Below, piece by piece: positions 1 to 6,877 of a stretch of 10,620 nucleotides of DNA. Position 1 is the stretch's first letter, and every line of letters starts with the position of its first letter. This DNA comes from Desulfobacterales bacterium. GTDB taxonomy: Bacteria > Desulfobacterota > Syntrophobacteria > B119-G9. The stretch lies in assembly GCA_026992215.1 (NCBI GenBank), contig JALXAI010000545.1, positions 1-10,620 of the forward strand. The letters are read 5' to 3'. The notes beneath the pieces were generated by a model. It searched no databases and was not told where the DNA came from. It was given only the letters and a program-made list of their open reading frames with translations. Made by a program: the position numbers and the translations under genes.

Positions 1-7
1 AACAGCC

Positions 8-52
8 GTTACCGTAATTATTAGCCATAGATCGATATTAATTGTTACCGTA
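8..52. repeat. Direct repeat GTTACCGTA, possible operator of the antitoxin gene
   Basis: GTTACCGTA occurs at 8-16 and again at 44-52, a spacing of 36 bases, just upstream of the MqsA-type antitoxin start at 84. The second copy runs into TATATT (51-56), which could serve as a -10 element, although no good -35 is visible. MqsA-type antitoxins commonly bind their own promoter, so an autoregulatory operator is a reasonable inference, but the repeat does not match the known MqsA palindrome. Short reading frames end at 24 and 58. Either could be the tail of an upstream gene, and neither is recognisable. Confidence 0.25.
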
Positions 53-83
53 TATTGAAAAACGATCCTGGGAGGACATAGAC

Positions 84-596
84 ATGGATAAATGCCCTGT
101 TTGTGGCAATACCAACTTGATATCTGGAAAAAAGGAATATCAGTTCGTTGAGAGTGGACTTGATAACGTCATACTTGCAGGTGTGGATGTCACTCAGTGT
201 CCCGAGTGCAACGAAGAATTTGTTTCAATACCCAATGTTGTCGCGCTCATGGACTTGATTGCGGAGCAGATAATGTTAAAAACCGGAAGACTAACCGGGC
301 AGGAAATCAGGTTCCTGCGTAAGAACCTGTTAATGAAGATAGCGGAGTTTGCGACGCTCCTGGGTGTTGATCGAGTATCTTTGTCAAGGTGGGAAAATGA
401 GCAGGTGAAACCAACTGTTGCCAACGACCGGCTCATTAGACTGACATACGCTACCTGTAAGAAGATTAACGAGAACACCAGAAAGAAACTGATAGAGCGG
501 TTGAAAGATAAATCCCCCGAGGACACATGTACCGAACGCTATTTTATACCGGCCTTTACCGTCGGCTCTGAAGTGAGACAATCCAGAAACTCTTAA
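84..596 (+). CDS. MqsA-family antitoxin (YgiT-type zinc finger plus HTH)
   Basis: This encodes a 170-residue two-domain antitoxin-like regulator. The N-terminus holds a zinc ribbon with CPVC at residues 4-7 and CPEC at 39-42. It is followed by an XRE-type helix-turn-helix from about residue 70 to 110, containing LTGQEIRFLRKNL and SRWENEQVKP, which is the typical MqsA/YgiT arrangement. In the family, the C-terminal HTH binds the operator and the protein neutralises a partner ribonuclease toxin. The start is placed at ATG 84 because GGGAGG lies at 70-75; an in-frame TTG at 42 has no ribosome site. No partner toxin is visible on either side, so it may lie just upstream of the window. The last 20 or so residues look unlike family members, and a plausible out-of-frame tail follows at 577-642, so the 3' end may carry a frameshift. 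Family assignment is firm; functionality is uncertain. Confidence 0.85.
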   Translation: MDKCPVCGNTNLISGKKEYQFVESGLDNVILAGVDVTQCPECNEEFVSIPNVVALMDLIAEQIMLKTGRLTGQEIRFLRKNLLMKIAEFATLLGVDRVSLSRWENEQVKPTVANDRLIRLTYATCKKINENTRKKLIERLKDKSPEDTCTERYFIPAFTVGSEVRQSRNS

Positions 597-642
597 TGAG
601 CTCATCGAAGAAGAAGGACTTGATAAGCCTGCGTTAAAATAG
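577..642 (+). pseudogene. Out-of-frame coding-like tail after the MqsA-type gene
   Basis: After a TGA at 574-576, the frame shifted by one base from the antitoxin gene reads 21 sense codons, ending ELIEEEGLDKPALK, up to a TAG at 640-642. It overlaps the end of the antitoxin frame and stops just 22 bases before the next ATG, with that gene's ribosome site in between. The acidic helical composition is typical of a protein C-terminus. Either the antitoxin gene has lost its frame near the 3' end, or this is the remnant of a deleted gene. The evidence is compositional only. Confidence 0.25.
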
Positions 643-664
643 TAGGCCCAAGGAGGAACATCAA

Positions 665-871
665 ATGAACAGAATAGAAGAATTTCCTTTTTTTAGAACT
701 TATAAAGATAAGGATAAAGCTATTATTGACATAAAGGCTTTTGAGAAATGGATAAGTGAGCTGGATGTTGACCTTCTCACTGAAGAAGACAGACGAGACC
801 GGGAACAGGCTTTTGAGGAGCTCAAAAAAGGTGAAGCCCTTGATCTCAAAGAGGCTATGAAAGAGTGGTGA
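665..871 (+). CDS. Type II antitoxin, partner of the RelE/ParE-like toxin
   Basis: This encodes a 68-residue, highly charged protein. Its N-terminal part (about 1-30) is predicted to form a short alpha/beta segment, followed by a long acidic-basic helix ending EALDLKEAMKEW. That tail is the common form of RelB/Phd-like antitoxins, whose C-terminal helix wraps around the toxin. The ATG at 665 has AGGAGG at 651-656 with eight bases between, an ideal ribosome site. Its stop codon (869-871) overlaps the start of the toxin gene, so the two are almost certainly translationally coupled. The antitoxin would be degraded more readily than the toxin and probably helps repress the operon. The subfamily cannot be fixed by eye; position and size carry much of the assignment. 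Confidence 0.75.
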   Translation: MNRIEEFPFFRTYKDKDKAIIDIKAFEKWISELDVDLLTEEDRRDREQAFEELKKGEALDLKEAMKEW

Positions 872-1122
872 GAGAACTCAGGATATCCAGGAAAGCCAAC
901 AAGTTCATTCTCTCTTTACCCGATAAGGAGAGAAAAGCGGTAAAGAAGGCCATTGAAAGGCTAATTGCAAATGATGCCGAAGGTTTGAACATAAAACGGC
1001 TTTTGCCATACCCGAAAGAATTCCGGCTGAGAGTCGGTAATGTTCGCATACTTTTCAGGTCTACGAAGAGTGAGCTTTTCATATTTAAGGCCGGATACAG
1101 AGGCGATGTCTATAAGCAATAG
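865..1122 (+). CDS. RelE/ParE-superfamily toxin
   Basis: This encodes an 85-residue basic protein with the RelE/ParE fold pattern. It has an N-terminal strand RELRISRKANKFI, two helices (SLPDKERKAVKKAIERL, about 16-33), then a beta sheet with RLLPYPKEFRLRVGNVRI (about 45-62) and a C-terminal strand ending AGYRGDVYKQ. The family are small toxins that either cut mRNA at the ribosome (RelE) or poison gyrase (ParE). The FRLRVGNVRILFR stretch and the final GDVYK motif fit RelE-type members best. The start is GTG, with two adjacent candidates at 865 and 868; both overlap the antitoxin stop codon, so translation is coupled. No clear terminator follows. The family call is firm; the target is inferred. 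Confidence 0.85.
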   Translation: MVRELRISRKANKFILSLPDKERKAVKKAIERLIANDAEGLNIKRLLPYPKEFRLRVGNVRILFRSTKSELFIFKAGYRGDVYKQ

Positions 1123-1454
1123 ATTCTAAGGCTGTATGAGCTAACAATTTTATCCCAGCCATTAACTCAGGACCGTTGAGAGGGCAGGAAATGAAATTTT
1201 TCACAGAATGAAGAACAGAGCGAGGACTCAACGTTCACGATCTGACAAGGCACTAATGTCACTATCACCAGATGGCCGGATCAAAGTACTTCCTTACATT
1301 CACAAATCCAACACCCCCCTTTTTGTTTTTCCCGGATTAAATGGGGGAATAATTACACATGACAACCGGGCTCATTGACCCGTACCCCCCGGTGCAATCG
1401 ATCGGGATTTATGCGTCGGATGTGGGGAATACTGTGGGGAATTACTTTTCGAAG
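1123..1454. other. Gap between the toxin gene and the tRNA terminator, no reliable gene
   Basis: About 330 bases without a convincing gene. A C-rich run at 1314-1319 and GGGGG at 1343-1347 could pair as a loose hairpin. The motif GGGGAAT recurs at about 1344, 1425 and 1436. A 44-codon frame starts at ATG 1359 and ends at 1493, running through the tRNA terminator on the other strand; it has no ribosome site. Its peptide (containing GNTVGNYFSKTKKKE) vaguely recalls the basic tails of tyrosine integrases that end beside tRNA genes. That would fit an old insertion scar, but it is conjecture. No second copy of the tRNA 3' end is seen in the window. Confidence 0.4.
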
Positions 1455-1489
1455 ACAAAAAAGAAGGAGTTGCGATTTAACGCAACCCC
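1455..1489 (-). terminator. Rho-independent terminator of the tRNA-fMet transcript
   Basis: On the minus strand, 16 bases beyond the tRNA 3' end, a 9-bp stem (GGGGTTGCG pairing with CGCAACTCC, one G-U pair; 1481-1489 with 1466-1474) encloses the six-base loop TTAAAT. It is followed by TTCTTTTTTG. The hairpin plus T-rich tract is a textbook intrinsic terminator in the right place and orientation. Confidence 0.9.
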
Positions 1490-1504
1490 TTGATTTCTGT
1501 TTGA

Positions 1505-1578
<74 letters not shown>

Positions 1579-1591
1579 TCAAGTACGTTTT

Positions 1592-1620
1592 CTTTTAACC
1601 AAAATCGTCCGGGAAGTCAA
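1592..1620 (-). promoter_or_regulatory. Sigma-70-like promoter of tRNA-fMet
   Basis: On the minus strand, TTGACT (1620-1615, 5 of 6 to consensus) is separated by 17 bases from TAAAAG (1597-1592, 4 of 6). Transcription would start near 1585, about seven bases before the tRNA 5' end. The -35 element overlaps the TGA stop codon of the upstream gene (1619-1617). The tRNA can therefore be expressed independently of that gene. Confidence 0.6.
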
Positions 1621-2576
1621 GGTATTTTGCCGGGCTTGTACATTAAATCGGAAGAAAGAGAGGTAAGCCGTCCCCTAAAGAGCATCAAAACGATCTTTAT
1701 CCGACTTCTTTTAAAAAAGTTCTCCAAGGCCTGGCTGATTTCACCTAATTCGTCCCTCGATAATTCGGAGCTATCCGAAACAGTCCAGCCGTTTCCTGCC
1801 AATCGTACCAAACCGGGTTCTATCGATTTTCGCTGATATATTAGATAGATGGTTATTTCTCCCGAGCGAAAAAAATACCGGGCGAGTTGAAGCGGGTAAT
1901 AGAGTTTTTCCGTGGCAAAGGCGTAGGAGATAGGGTAAATACCACGAGTTTTTGGCCTTATGCTTGTTTCATCAATGTAAAAATGTCTGAAACCATGATC
2001 TATGTAATTTTTGAAAAGCTCTTTTTGTTCGACTGTCAAGTGCTGCGTAGACAAACCCTCCCCCTGCGGGAAAAATCTTGAAGATAGATGAGCATCAAGC
2101 TTGTCTATTTTATCTACTTCAATTACGCTCATTTTCTTTGGACGCGCAAGGTATCTGTCACTTATGAAAAACTGAAATCTCTTCCCTTTTTTCCGCCCGG
2201 TTTTTTTCTCAGTCGGCATCTTCAAAGCCAGCCTTTTTCTTTTCAGTACTTTCTTCAACCTGGAAAAAATGGATGCTTTCACAAATTTGAACGTAACCTG
2301 CGAGGGAAACGGCAGAATTCTCAGGGCATTTGTGTAACGGGTTGATTTCAGATACTGCCTGACAACAATTATTTCTTTCTTGCCGTTGAAGCATATTATC
2401 ACTTGCTCCGCGGGCTGGAGTATCCTGGTATTTTTCTTAAAAGGTATTATGGCCGGCTGGGCCACGCAAACATGGGTTGGTGGGACGGGGGAAAAACCAA
2501 CCAGTGCCAGGAGAGCGACTAAAAGGAACACAAGATCCCTTTTCTTCAAACGTATTTCAAGACTATTATTTTTCAT
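1617..2576 (-). CDS. Putative exported protein, DUF2330-like
   Basis: The protein has 319 residues from the ATG at 2576. That start is chosen because it begins a classic signal peptide: basic MKNNSLEIRLKKRD, a hydrophobic core VFLLVALLALVGF, then a small-residue region near VCVAQP. An upstream TTG (2642) would extend into the preceding gene. No strong ribosome site is seen before 2576. The mature part has a strand-rich block, EQVIICFNGKKEIIVV followed by LRILPFPS, which recalls DUF2330 proteins (function unknown), where an extracytoplasmic domain carries a similar motif ending in PxPS. Later blocks (HFYIDETSIRPKTRGIYPI, EKLYYPLQLARYF) also fit that pattern. A very basic stretch lies near residues 110-135. 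The gene is 34 bases downstream of the FmdB-type gene and probably cotranscribed. The export prediction is firm; the family is tentative. Confidence 0.55.
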   Translation of the reverse strand: MKNNSLEIRLKKRDLVFLLVALLALVGFSPVPPTHVCVAQPAIIPFKKNTRILQPAEQVIICFNGKKEIIVVRQYLKSTRYTNALRILPFPSQVTFKFVKASIFSRLKKVLKRKRLALKMPTEKKTGRKKGKRFQFFISDRYLARPKKMSVIEVDKIDKLDAHLSSRFFPQGEGLSTQHLTVEQKELFKNYIDHGFRHFYIDETSIRPKTRGIYPISYAFATEKLYYPLQLARYFFRSGEITIYLIYQRKSIEPGLVRLAGNGWTVSDSSELSRDELGEISQALENFFKRSRIKIVLMLFRGRLTSLSSDLMYKPGKIP

Positions 2577-2610
2577 GAACGTGGATTCCCGGGACGTCCC
2601 TTTTCCGCTG

Positions 2611-3012
2611 TTAATCCAGGTCAGAATCCAGACCTGAATCAACGCTTGTATCTTCTATGCCTTCTCCCTGTTCCTTACTTCTGGCTTCTTCTTCCATGGC
2701 CTCTTCGACAATATCGTCGATATCTCCTCCCAGTTCATCTCCCAGTTCATCTCCGAACTCCCGTCCCATCTTTTTTAGGAATTTGGCCATACTCCTCGGA
2801 TCGTTTTCGTCCAGGTCTCCGAATTTGCTGGGATCAGCCAGAGATTCCAGCCGTGTTTCTTCTGACATGATCACCCTGACCCTTGAAATAAGCCTCACCA
2901 TTTGATCGCTGCCGCAAAATCTGCATATCGGCTCAATTTCTTCACTTACTTTAAAAGTGAGAAACTCGCTTTTTTTCCCGCAGAGCTCGCATCTGTATTC
3001 GTAAATTGGCAT
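2611..3012 (-). CDS. FmdB-family zinc-ribbon protein
   Basis: The protein has 133 residues. The N-terminus MPIYEYRCELCGKKSEF, with a second CRFCG knuckle at about residues 30-34, is the FmdB/CxxC_CxxC regulatory-protein signature, a single zinc ribbon within the first 40 residues. The original FmdB was described as a putative regulator of a formamidase gene; most homologues have no known role. The rest is acidic and low-complexity (GDELGDELGGD, then a Glu/Asp-rich tail to the end) and is probably a flexible arm. The start is ATG 3012, preceded by a strong AAGGAGG at a good distance; an upstream in-frame start would lie beyond that site. A weak promoter (TTGAAT near 3080, 17 bases, TAATTT near 3057) could serve it. 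It runs divergently from murJ-murG and is followed by the DUF2330-like gene. Confidence 0.88.
   Translation of the reverse strand: MPIYEYRCELCGKKSEFLTFKVSEEIEPICRFCGSDQMVRLISRVRVIMSEETRLESLADPSKFGDLDENDPRSMAKFLKKMGREFGDELGDELGGDIDDIVEEAMEEEARSKEQGEGIEDTSVDSGLDSDLD
2728..2751. repeat. 12-bp tandem duplication inside the FmdB-type gene
   Basis: TCCCAGTTCATC is present twice in direct tandem. It keeps frame and duplicates the four-residue GDEL unit in the acidic tail. This is probably replication slippage in a low-complexity region. Confidence 0.7.
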
Positions 3013-3138
3013 GGCATTCCTCCTTGTGCGGCACATTGAGCTGTTAACACAAAATTAAGGAGTTTTCGCTTGGAATTCAAGCATTTGATTGAAAAATTTT
3101 CTCATTCTTTTGTTGCAATTTCAAGCGGACACGTTTTA

Positions 3139-3168
3139 TTGTGAAAAAAGATATGTTAAACCTATAAC
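3139..3168 (+). promoter_or_regulatory. Candidate sigma-70 promoter of the murJ-murG gene
   Basis: TTGTGA (3139-3144, 4 of 6) is separated by 18 bases from TATAAC (3163-3168, 5 of 6). The predicted transcription start near 3175 gives a leader of about 43 bases to the ATG at 3218. It lies in the divergent intergenic region with the FmdB-type gene. Confidence 0.45.
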
Positions 3169-3217
3169 ATGATTCTCTCATGAATAACACAACCTGGAGC
3201 AACTGCCGCTAACAATT

Positions 3218-6200
3218 ATGTCCGAAGCCACAACAGGTAAAATTATACTCAGGAAAAGCGTGCCGAGAAAGTTTTTCGAAATGATGCGCGGGAACCTGAT
3301 GTCCCGAATGAGCGGATTTGTCCGGGAAGTGGTGGTGGCATCTTTTTTCGGAGCCAGCAGAGCCACTGATATATTCGCTATTGCGTTTACTGTTCCCACG
3401 CTATTCAGGAGGATTCTTGGCGAAGATATGGTGGAGAAGGCATTTCTGCCGTCATTCCGCCAGTTGATTGCGGCAGGAGAACACGAAAAAGCCTGGAAAC
3501 TGGCGTCGAAAATTTTCACTCTCATGGTGATTTCGCTTTTAATCATTATGGGTCTCTTATACCTGGTCACTCCCGACCTGGTGCGTCTTATAGGAGCAGG
3601 CCTCGAGAAAACTGCTTTGAAGAGAGCAGTCGTAATGACGTATATTTTGCTGCCGTTTATGGTCCTTATTGGAATGGCTGCCTTTGTTGGAGGGCTTCTA
3701 CTTTTTATGGACGCAACGGACGTGTACGGGTTTGCGCCTGTAATGTTAAGCGTGGGAGTAATCGCGGGGGTGGTCTTTCTTTCCAAGAAAATCGGTATTT
3801 ATGCTCTGGCCGTTGGTTTTTTGCTGGGTAGTCTGCTACAACTTTTGTATCAAATTCCTTACCTGATTAAAAAGAGCAGGGAGTACAGGGGTAAGCTCAG
3901 GTTAAGTTTGCGGGGGGGCGAGAAAATCCCCGAAATGAACACCGTGGGGAAACAATCTGGGTGGATATTTTTGCAGTCCATAAGCAGCAAGACGGTGGAA
4001 ATTGTCGACAGGGTGCTGGCTTCGTACCTTGTGGCAGGCAGCGTAGCGGCTCTTTATTTCGCTCAGCGTCTTATTCAGCTTCCCAACGCGATTCTTTCTT
4101 TAGCCCTGAGCCGGGCATACGTTACTGACTTAAACGACCATGCTCAAAAAAGGGATTGGCAGGCCTTCAAAAAAACAGTGGTAAACGGTCTTAATGCTTC
4201 CTTTGCGCTCATGATCCCGGTGACAGCCTTGATGGTAGCTTTAAGCGAGCCTATTACCATACTTGTTTTCAAGAGGGGTGTTTTCGGAACAAAATCGGTC
4301 GCGATCACGTCTGTAGCTTTTACTTACTACAGTCTGGGGCTTGTCGGAATGGCAGTTTACAACAACTACACGAGAATATTCCCGGCACTGAATAAGAACC
4401 AGTGGCCGGTTTTCACGTCGATAGTGGCGGCCGCAGTTAACGTGGTTTTGAACATCATGCTGGTAAAAACCCCTCTTGCTCACGGTGGCATCGCCCTTGC
4501 CTCCTCTCTTGCATTTACGTTGAACGCGGGCCTGCTGTTTATTTTACTCAATCGCGAACTGAGGATGCTCGGTGCCCAGACAATAGGGTACAGAGATGTA
4601 AAGGGCGTTTTGCTACCGGTAGGCTTTGGAGCTCTTTTAGCCGGTATTGCAGTCCACGAATGTTACAAAATCTGGGTTGCTTTTTCGGACAAATTGGCGG
4701 TCAACTGGCAGATGGTTTTTGACTGGCAGGCCGTCGTGGGGATCGGAATTGCCGGCCTTGGCGGGCTGACTGTATTTACCTTGGTGATTGGTTACTGGGG
4801 CAGGTTTCGGCGCAAAACCGGCAAAAGAATCCTGTTGACCGGCGGAGGAACCGGGGGACATGTCAATCCGGCCCTTGCCATCGCGGAGGCCATCAGGGAA
4901 AGGGAGAAGAACACGGACTTTCTTTATGTTGGCGTCAGGGGAAAGGCCGAATCCGTAATAGTGACCAGGGAAGGCTATCCCATTAAGTATATAAAAGCCG
5001 TGGCTTTTCCAGGATTCAGGCCTTCCATGTCCCTGGTAAGGTTTCTTGGAAGTCTTTTTTTTGGAATGATCAAATCTTTCTGGATTCTCACGGACTACCA
5101 GCCCGAACTGATCATAGGCACCGGAGGCTATGTTTGTGCGCCAATAATTTTCACCCACACAATTATGAAATGCCTGGGCATGAGCAGTGCAAGGGTTTAT
5201 ATTCATGAACAAAACAGTGTCCCCGGAAAACTAAATGCCCTGGTAGGCAGATTTGCAGACAGGGTGTTCCTTACTTTTCCGGAAACTTTAAAGCATTTCC
5301 CCAAAAATGGCGTGGTAGTAGGGTATCCTGTAAGGCGTTCTGTCAAGCTAATACCCAGGGACGAGGCACTTTCGTCCCTAGATTTTAAGATACCCAAAAA
5401 CGCCAAGGTTGTTTTCGTCTTCGGTGGATCCCAGGGCGCCAGAACCATTAACCGGGCCATTGTGGATGCTCTTGGTTATTTTATCAACTGGGAAGGACGT
5501 ATTTTCATCATTCACGGGATGGGCATCTTGCATAGCGATGAATACGACGCGGTTCTCGACACGGAAGAGCGGTTGAAACGAAGGTATAGTGAAGAGGAAC
5601 TGGAGAAAATAGAAAAGTTTTACTACAGAAAAGATTACTTCCATAACATAGGAGAAATCTACGCCGTAAGTGATCTGATAGTTTGCCGGAGCGGGGCGGG
5701 GAGCCTGAATGAAATTTCGATGGTTGGAAAACCGGCATTAATAATTCCTAAGGCCAATTTGCCCGGGGATCACCAGGTGATGAATGCCAGGGCAATGAAA
5801 CGAGCGGGCGCAGCCGAAATTATATTTGAGGATACCGTTATCGAAGATGGAATTATCCTGGAAAAGGTGGAAGGGGCGCTGCTTGCAAAGAAGATTAAGC
5901 AGTTAATCACTGATGAGCAACGCTTGAAAACTCTCGCCGAAAACAGCAAGAAATTCATGCGAAAACGAGCGCTGGAAAGAATTGTTGACGAGATTTACGG
6001 GGGAAAAACCCGTCCCGATGACACCCTCAGCGACGATCAACTGCTACAACCCCTTTTAACCAACAGTCAACTGCTGGCAAGGCTCAATGCCGCTTACCTG
6101 AGCAAAGCTGCCAACAGTTATCATCCGCTGGACGTCATCAAAGATGTTGATGATTTGCAATATTATCGTCACAGGGCTGCGGCCCTTCTCACTCATCCCG

Positions 6201-6877
6201 ACTGGTGGTGGCGCAACGTAGGGGTCAAGCTGGTAGGCCTGCTGAAATACCAGGACAAGATTCCCACGTTACTGCACATGCTTCAGGACAGAACCCCTGA
6301 CAGCACGCTCAAAAGACTTCTCGGTGGAGATTTTCGTGAGGTAGGATTTATCAGGAGAAACGTGCTTACCGCTCTTCGGCTAATTGATTACTGGGACGAA
6401 GACATCGAAAGATGCGTACTCGAGGCTTTCAATGATCCTTACTATGAAGTGGTTTCAAATGCCGCACGCACAGGCGAACATTTTGCCCAAAGGCTCAAGG
6501 AGCCTCTTAGATGGCAGGAACTACTGATTCAAAAACTAAGCGATAAGCACCTTGAAGTAGTCACCGCGTGTGCATCTGCGATTGGAGCCATTGGGACAAA
6601 CAAAGAAGCAATGTTGAGCCTTGTGGGGCTATCGTCAAGATTGGAATGGCAGGTTAGAGATGCATCGTTGAGAGCCATACGACAACTTTTGAAAAGAGGG
6701 GTAATTACAGCGGACGAAGAGCTCATCCGAACCCTATCAAGTTTTATCCTGACTTCTACCGACTTCAAGCCGTTTTTTTCTATCAAGGAAAGCTATAGAA
6801 TGGTAACAGAGGAGATTGAATCCATTTTGAAAAAGCAGCATCGAACATCTTCGGAAAGCCGGGATGAAGAAGACTAA
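3218..6877 (+). CDS. murJ-murG: MurJ-MurG fusion with C-terminal HEAT-like domain: lipid II synthase and flippase
   Basis: One uninterrupted 1219-codon frame joins three parts. Residues 1 to about 528 are MurJ, the lipid II flippase of the MOP superfamily: NLMSRMSGFVRE (R30, R36), D51, LFRR (R64/R65) and E69 match the essential charged residues of E. coli MurJ, followed by many membrane helices. Residues about 537-930 are MurG, which adds GlcNAc to lipid I: GGGTGGHVNP with H548, HEQN at 663-666, GGSQGA at 736-741, CRSGAG at 823-828, E832 and GDHQ at 850-853 are all kept, so both halves look active. Residues about 930-1219 are soluble helical repeats of HEAT type. The linker is only about ten residues (RFRRKTGK). 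MurJ's C-terminus is cytoplasmic, where MurG acts, so the fusion is topologically sound. ATG 3218 lacks a close ribosome site; an in-frame GTG at 3260 preceded by AGGA is a good alternative start. Confidence 0.93.
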   Translation: MSEATTGKIILRKSVPRKFFEMMRGNLMSRMSGFVREVVVASFFGASRATDIFAIAFTVPTLFRRILGEDMVEKAFLPSFRQLIAAGEHEKAWKLASKIFTLMVISLLIIMGLLYLVTPDLVRLIGAGLEKTALKRAVVMTYILLPFMVLIGMAAFVGGLLLFMDATDVYGFAPVMLSVGVIAGVVFLSKKIGIYALAVGFLLGSLLQLLYQIPYLIKKSREYRGKLRLSLRGGEKIPEMNTVGKQSGWIFLQSISSKTVEIVDRVLASYLVAGSVAALYFAQRLIQLPNAILSLALSRAYVTDLNDHAQKRDWQAFKKTVVNGLNASFALMIPVTALMVALSEPITILVFKRGVFGTKSVAITSVAFTYYSLGLVGMAVYNNYTRIFPALNKNQWPVFTSIVAAAVNVVLNIMLVKTPLAHGGIALASSLAFTLNAGLLFILLNRELRMLGAQTIGYRDVKGVLLPVGFGALLAGIAVHECYKIWVAFSDKLAVNWQMVFDWQAVVGIGIAGLGGLTVFTLVIGYWGRFRRKTGKRILLTGGGTGGHVNPALAIAEAIREREKNTDFLYVGVRGKAESVIVTREGYPIKYIKAVAFPGFRPSMSLVRFLGSLFFGMIKSFWILTDYQPELIIGTGGYVCAPIIFTHTIMKCLGMSSARVYIHEQNSVPGKLNALVGRFADRVFLTFPETLKHFPKNGVVVGYPVRRSVKLIPRDEALSSLDFKIPKNAKVVFVFGGSQGARTINRAIVDALGYFINWEGRIFIIHGMGILHSDEYDAVLDTEERLKRRYSEEELEKIEKFYYRKDYFHNIGEIYAVSDLIVCRSGAGSLNEISMVGKPALIIPKANLPGDHQVMNARAMKRAGAAEIIFEDTVIEDGIILEKVEGALLAKKIKQLITDEQRLKTLAENSKKFMRKRALERIVDEIYGGKTRPDDTLSDDQLLQPLLTNSQLLARLNAAYLSKAANSYHPLDVIKDVDDLQYYRHRAAALLTHPDWWWRNVGVKLVGLLKYQDKIPTLLHMLQDRTPDSTLKRLLGGDFREVGFIRRNVLTALRLIDYWDEDIERCVLEAFNDPYYEVVSNAARTGEHFAQRLKEPLRWQELLIQKLSDKHLEVVTACASAIGAIGTNKEAMLSLVGLSSRLEWQVRDASLRAIRQLLKRGVITADEELIRTLSSFILTSTDFKPFFSIKESYRMVTEEIESILKKQHRTSSESRDEED

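Noticed and set aside
1359..1493. 44-codon frame ending in the tRNA terminator
   Set aside because: It has no ribosome site and is constrained by the terminator on the opposite strand. Kept only as a possible relic.
3178..3786. 202-codon minus-strand frame
   Set aside because: It is antisense to the conserved N-terminal part of MurJ, with a Thr/Ser/Arg-rich composition typical of a shadow frame.
4780..4845. Possibility that murJ and murG are separate genes joined by an assembly error
   Set aside because: The frame is continuous with a natural basic linker, no stop or ribosome site is near the junction, and MurJ's last helix is complete before MurG begins. Read-level confirmation is still desirable.
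4637..5212. Long open frame (191 codons) on the minus strand inside the fusion gene
   Set aside because: It is antisense to unmistakable MurJ and MurG coding sequence and has no family features.
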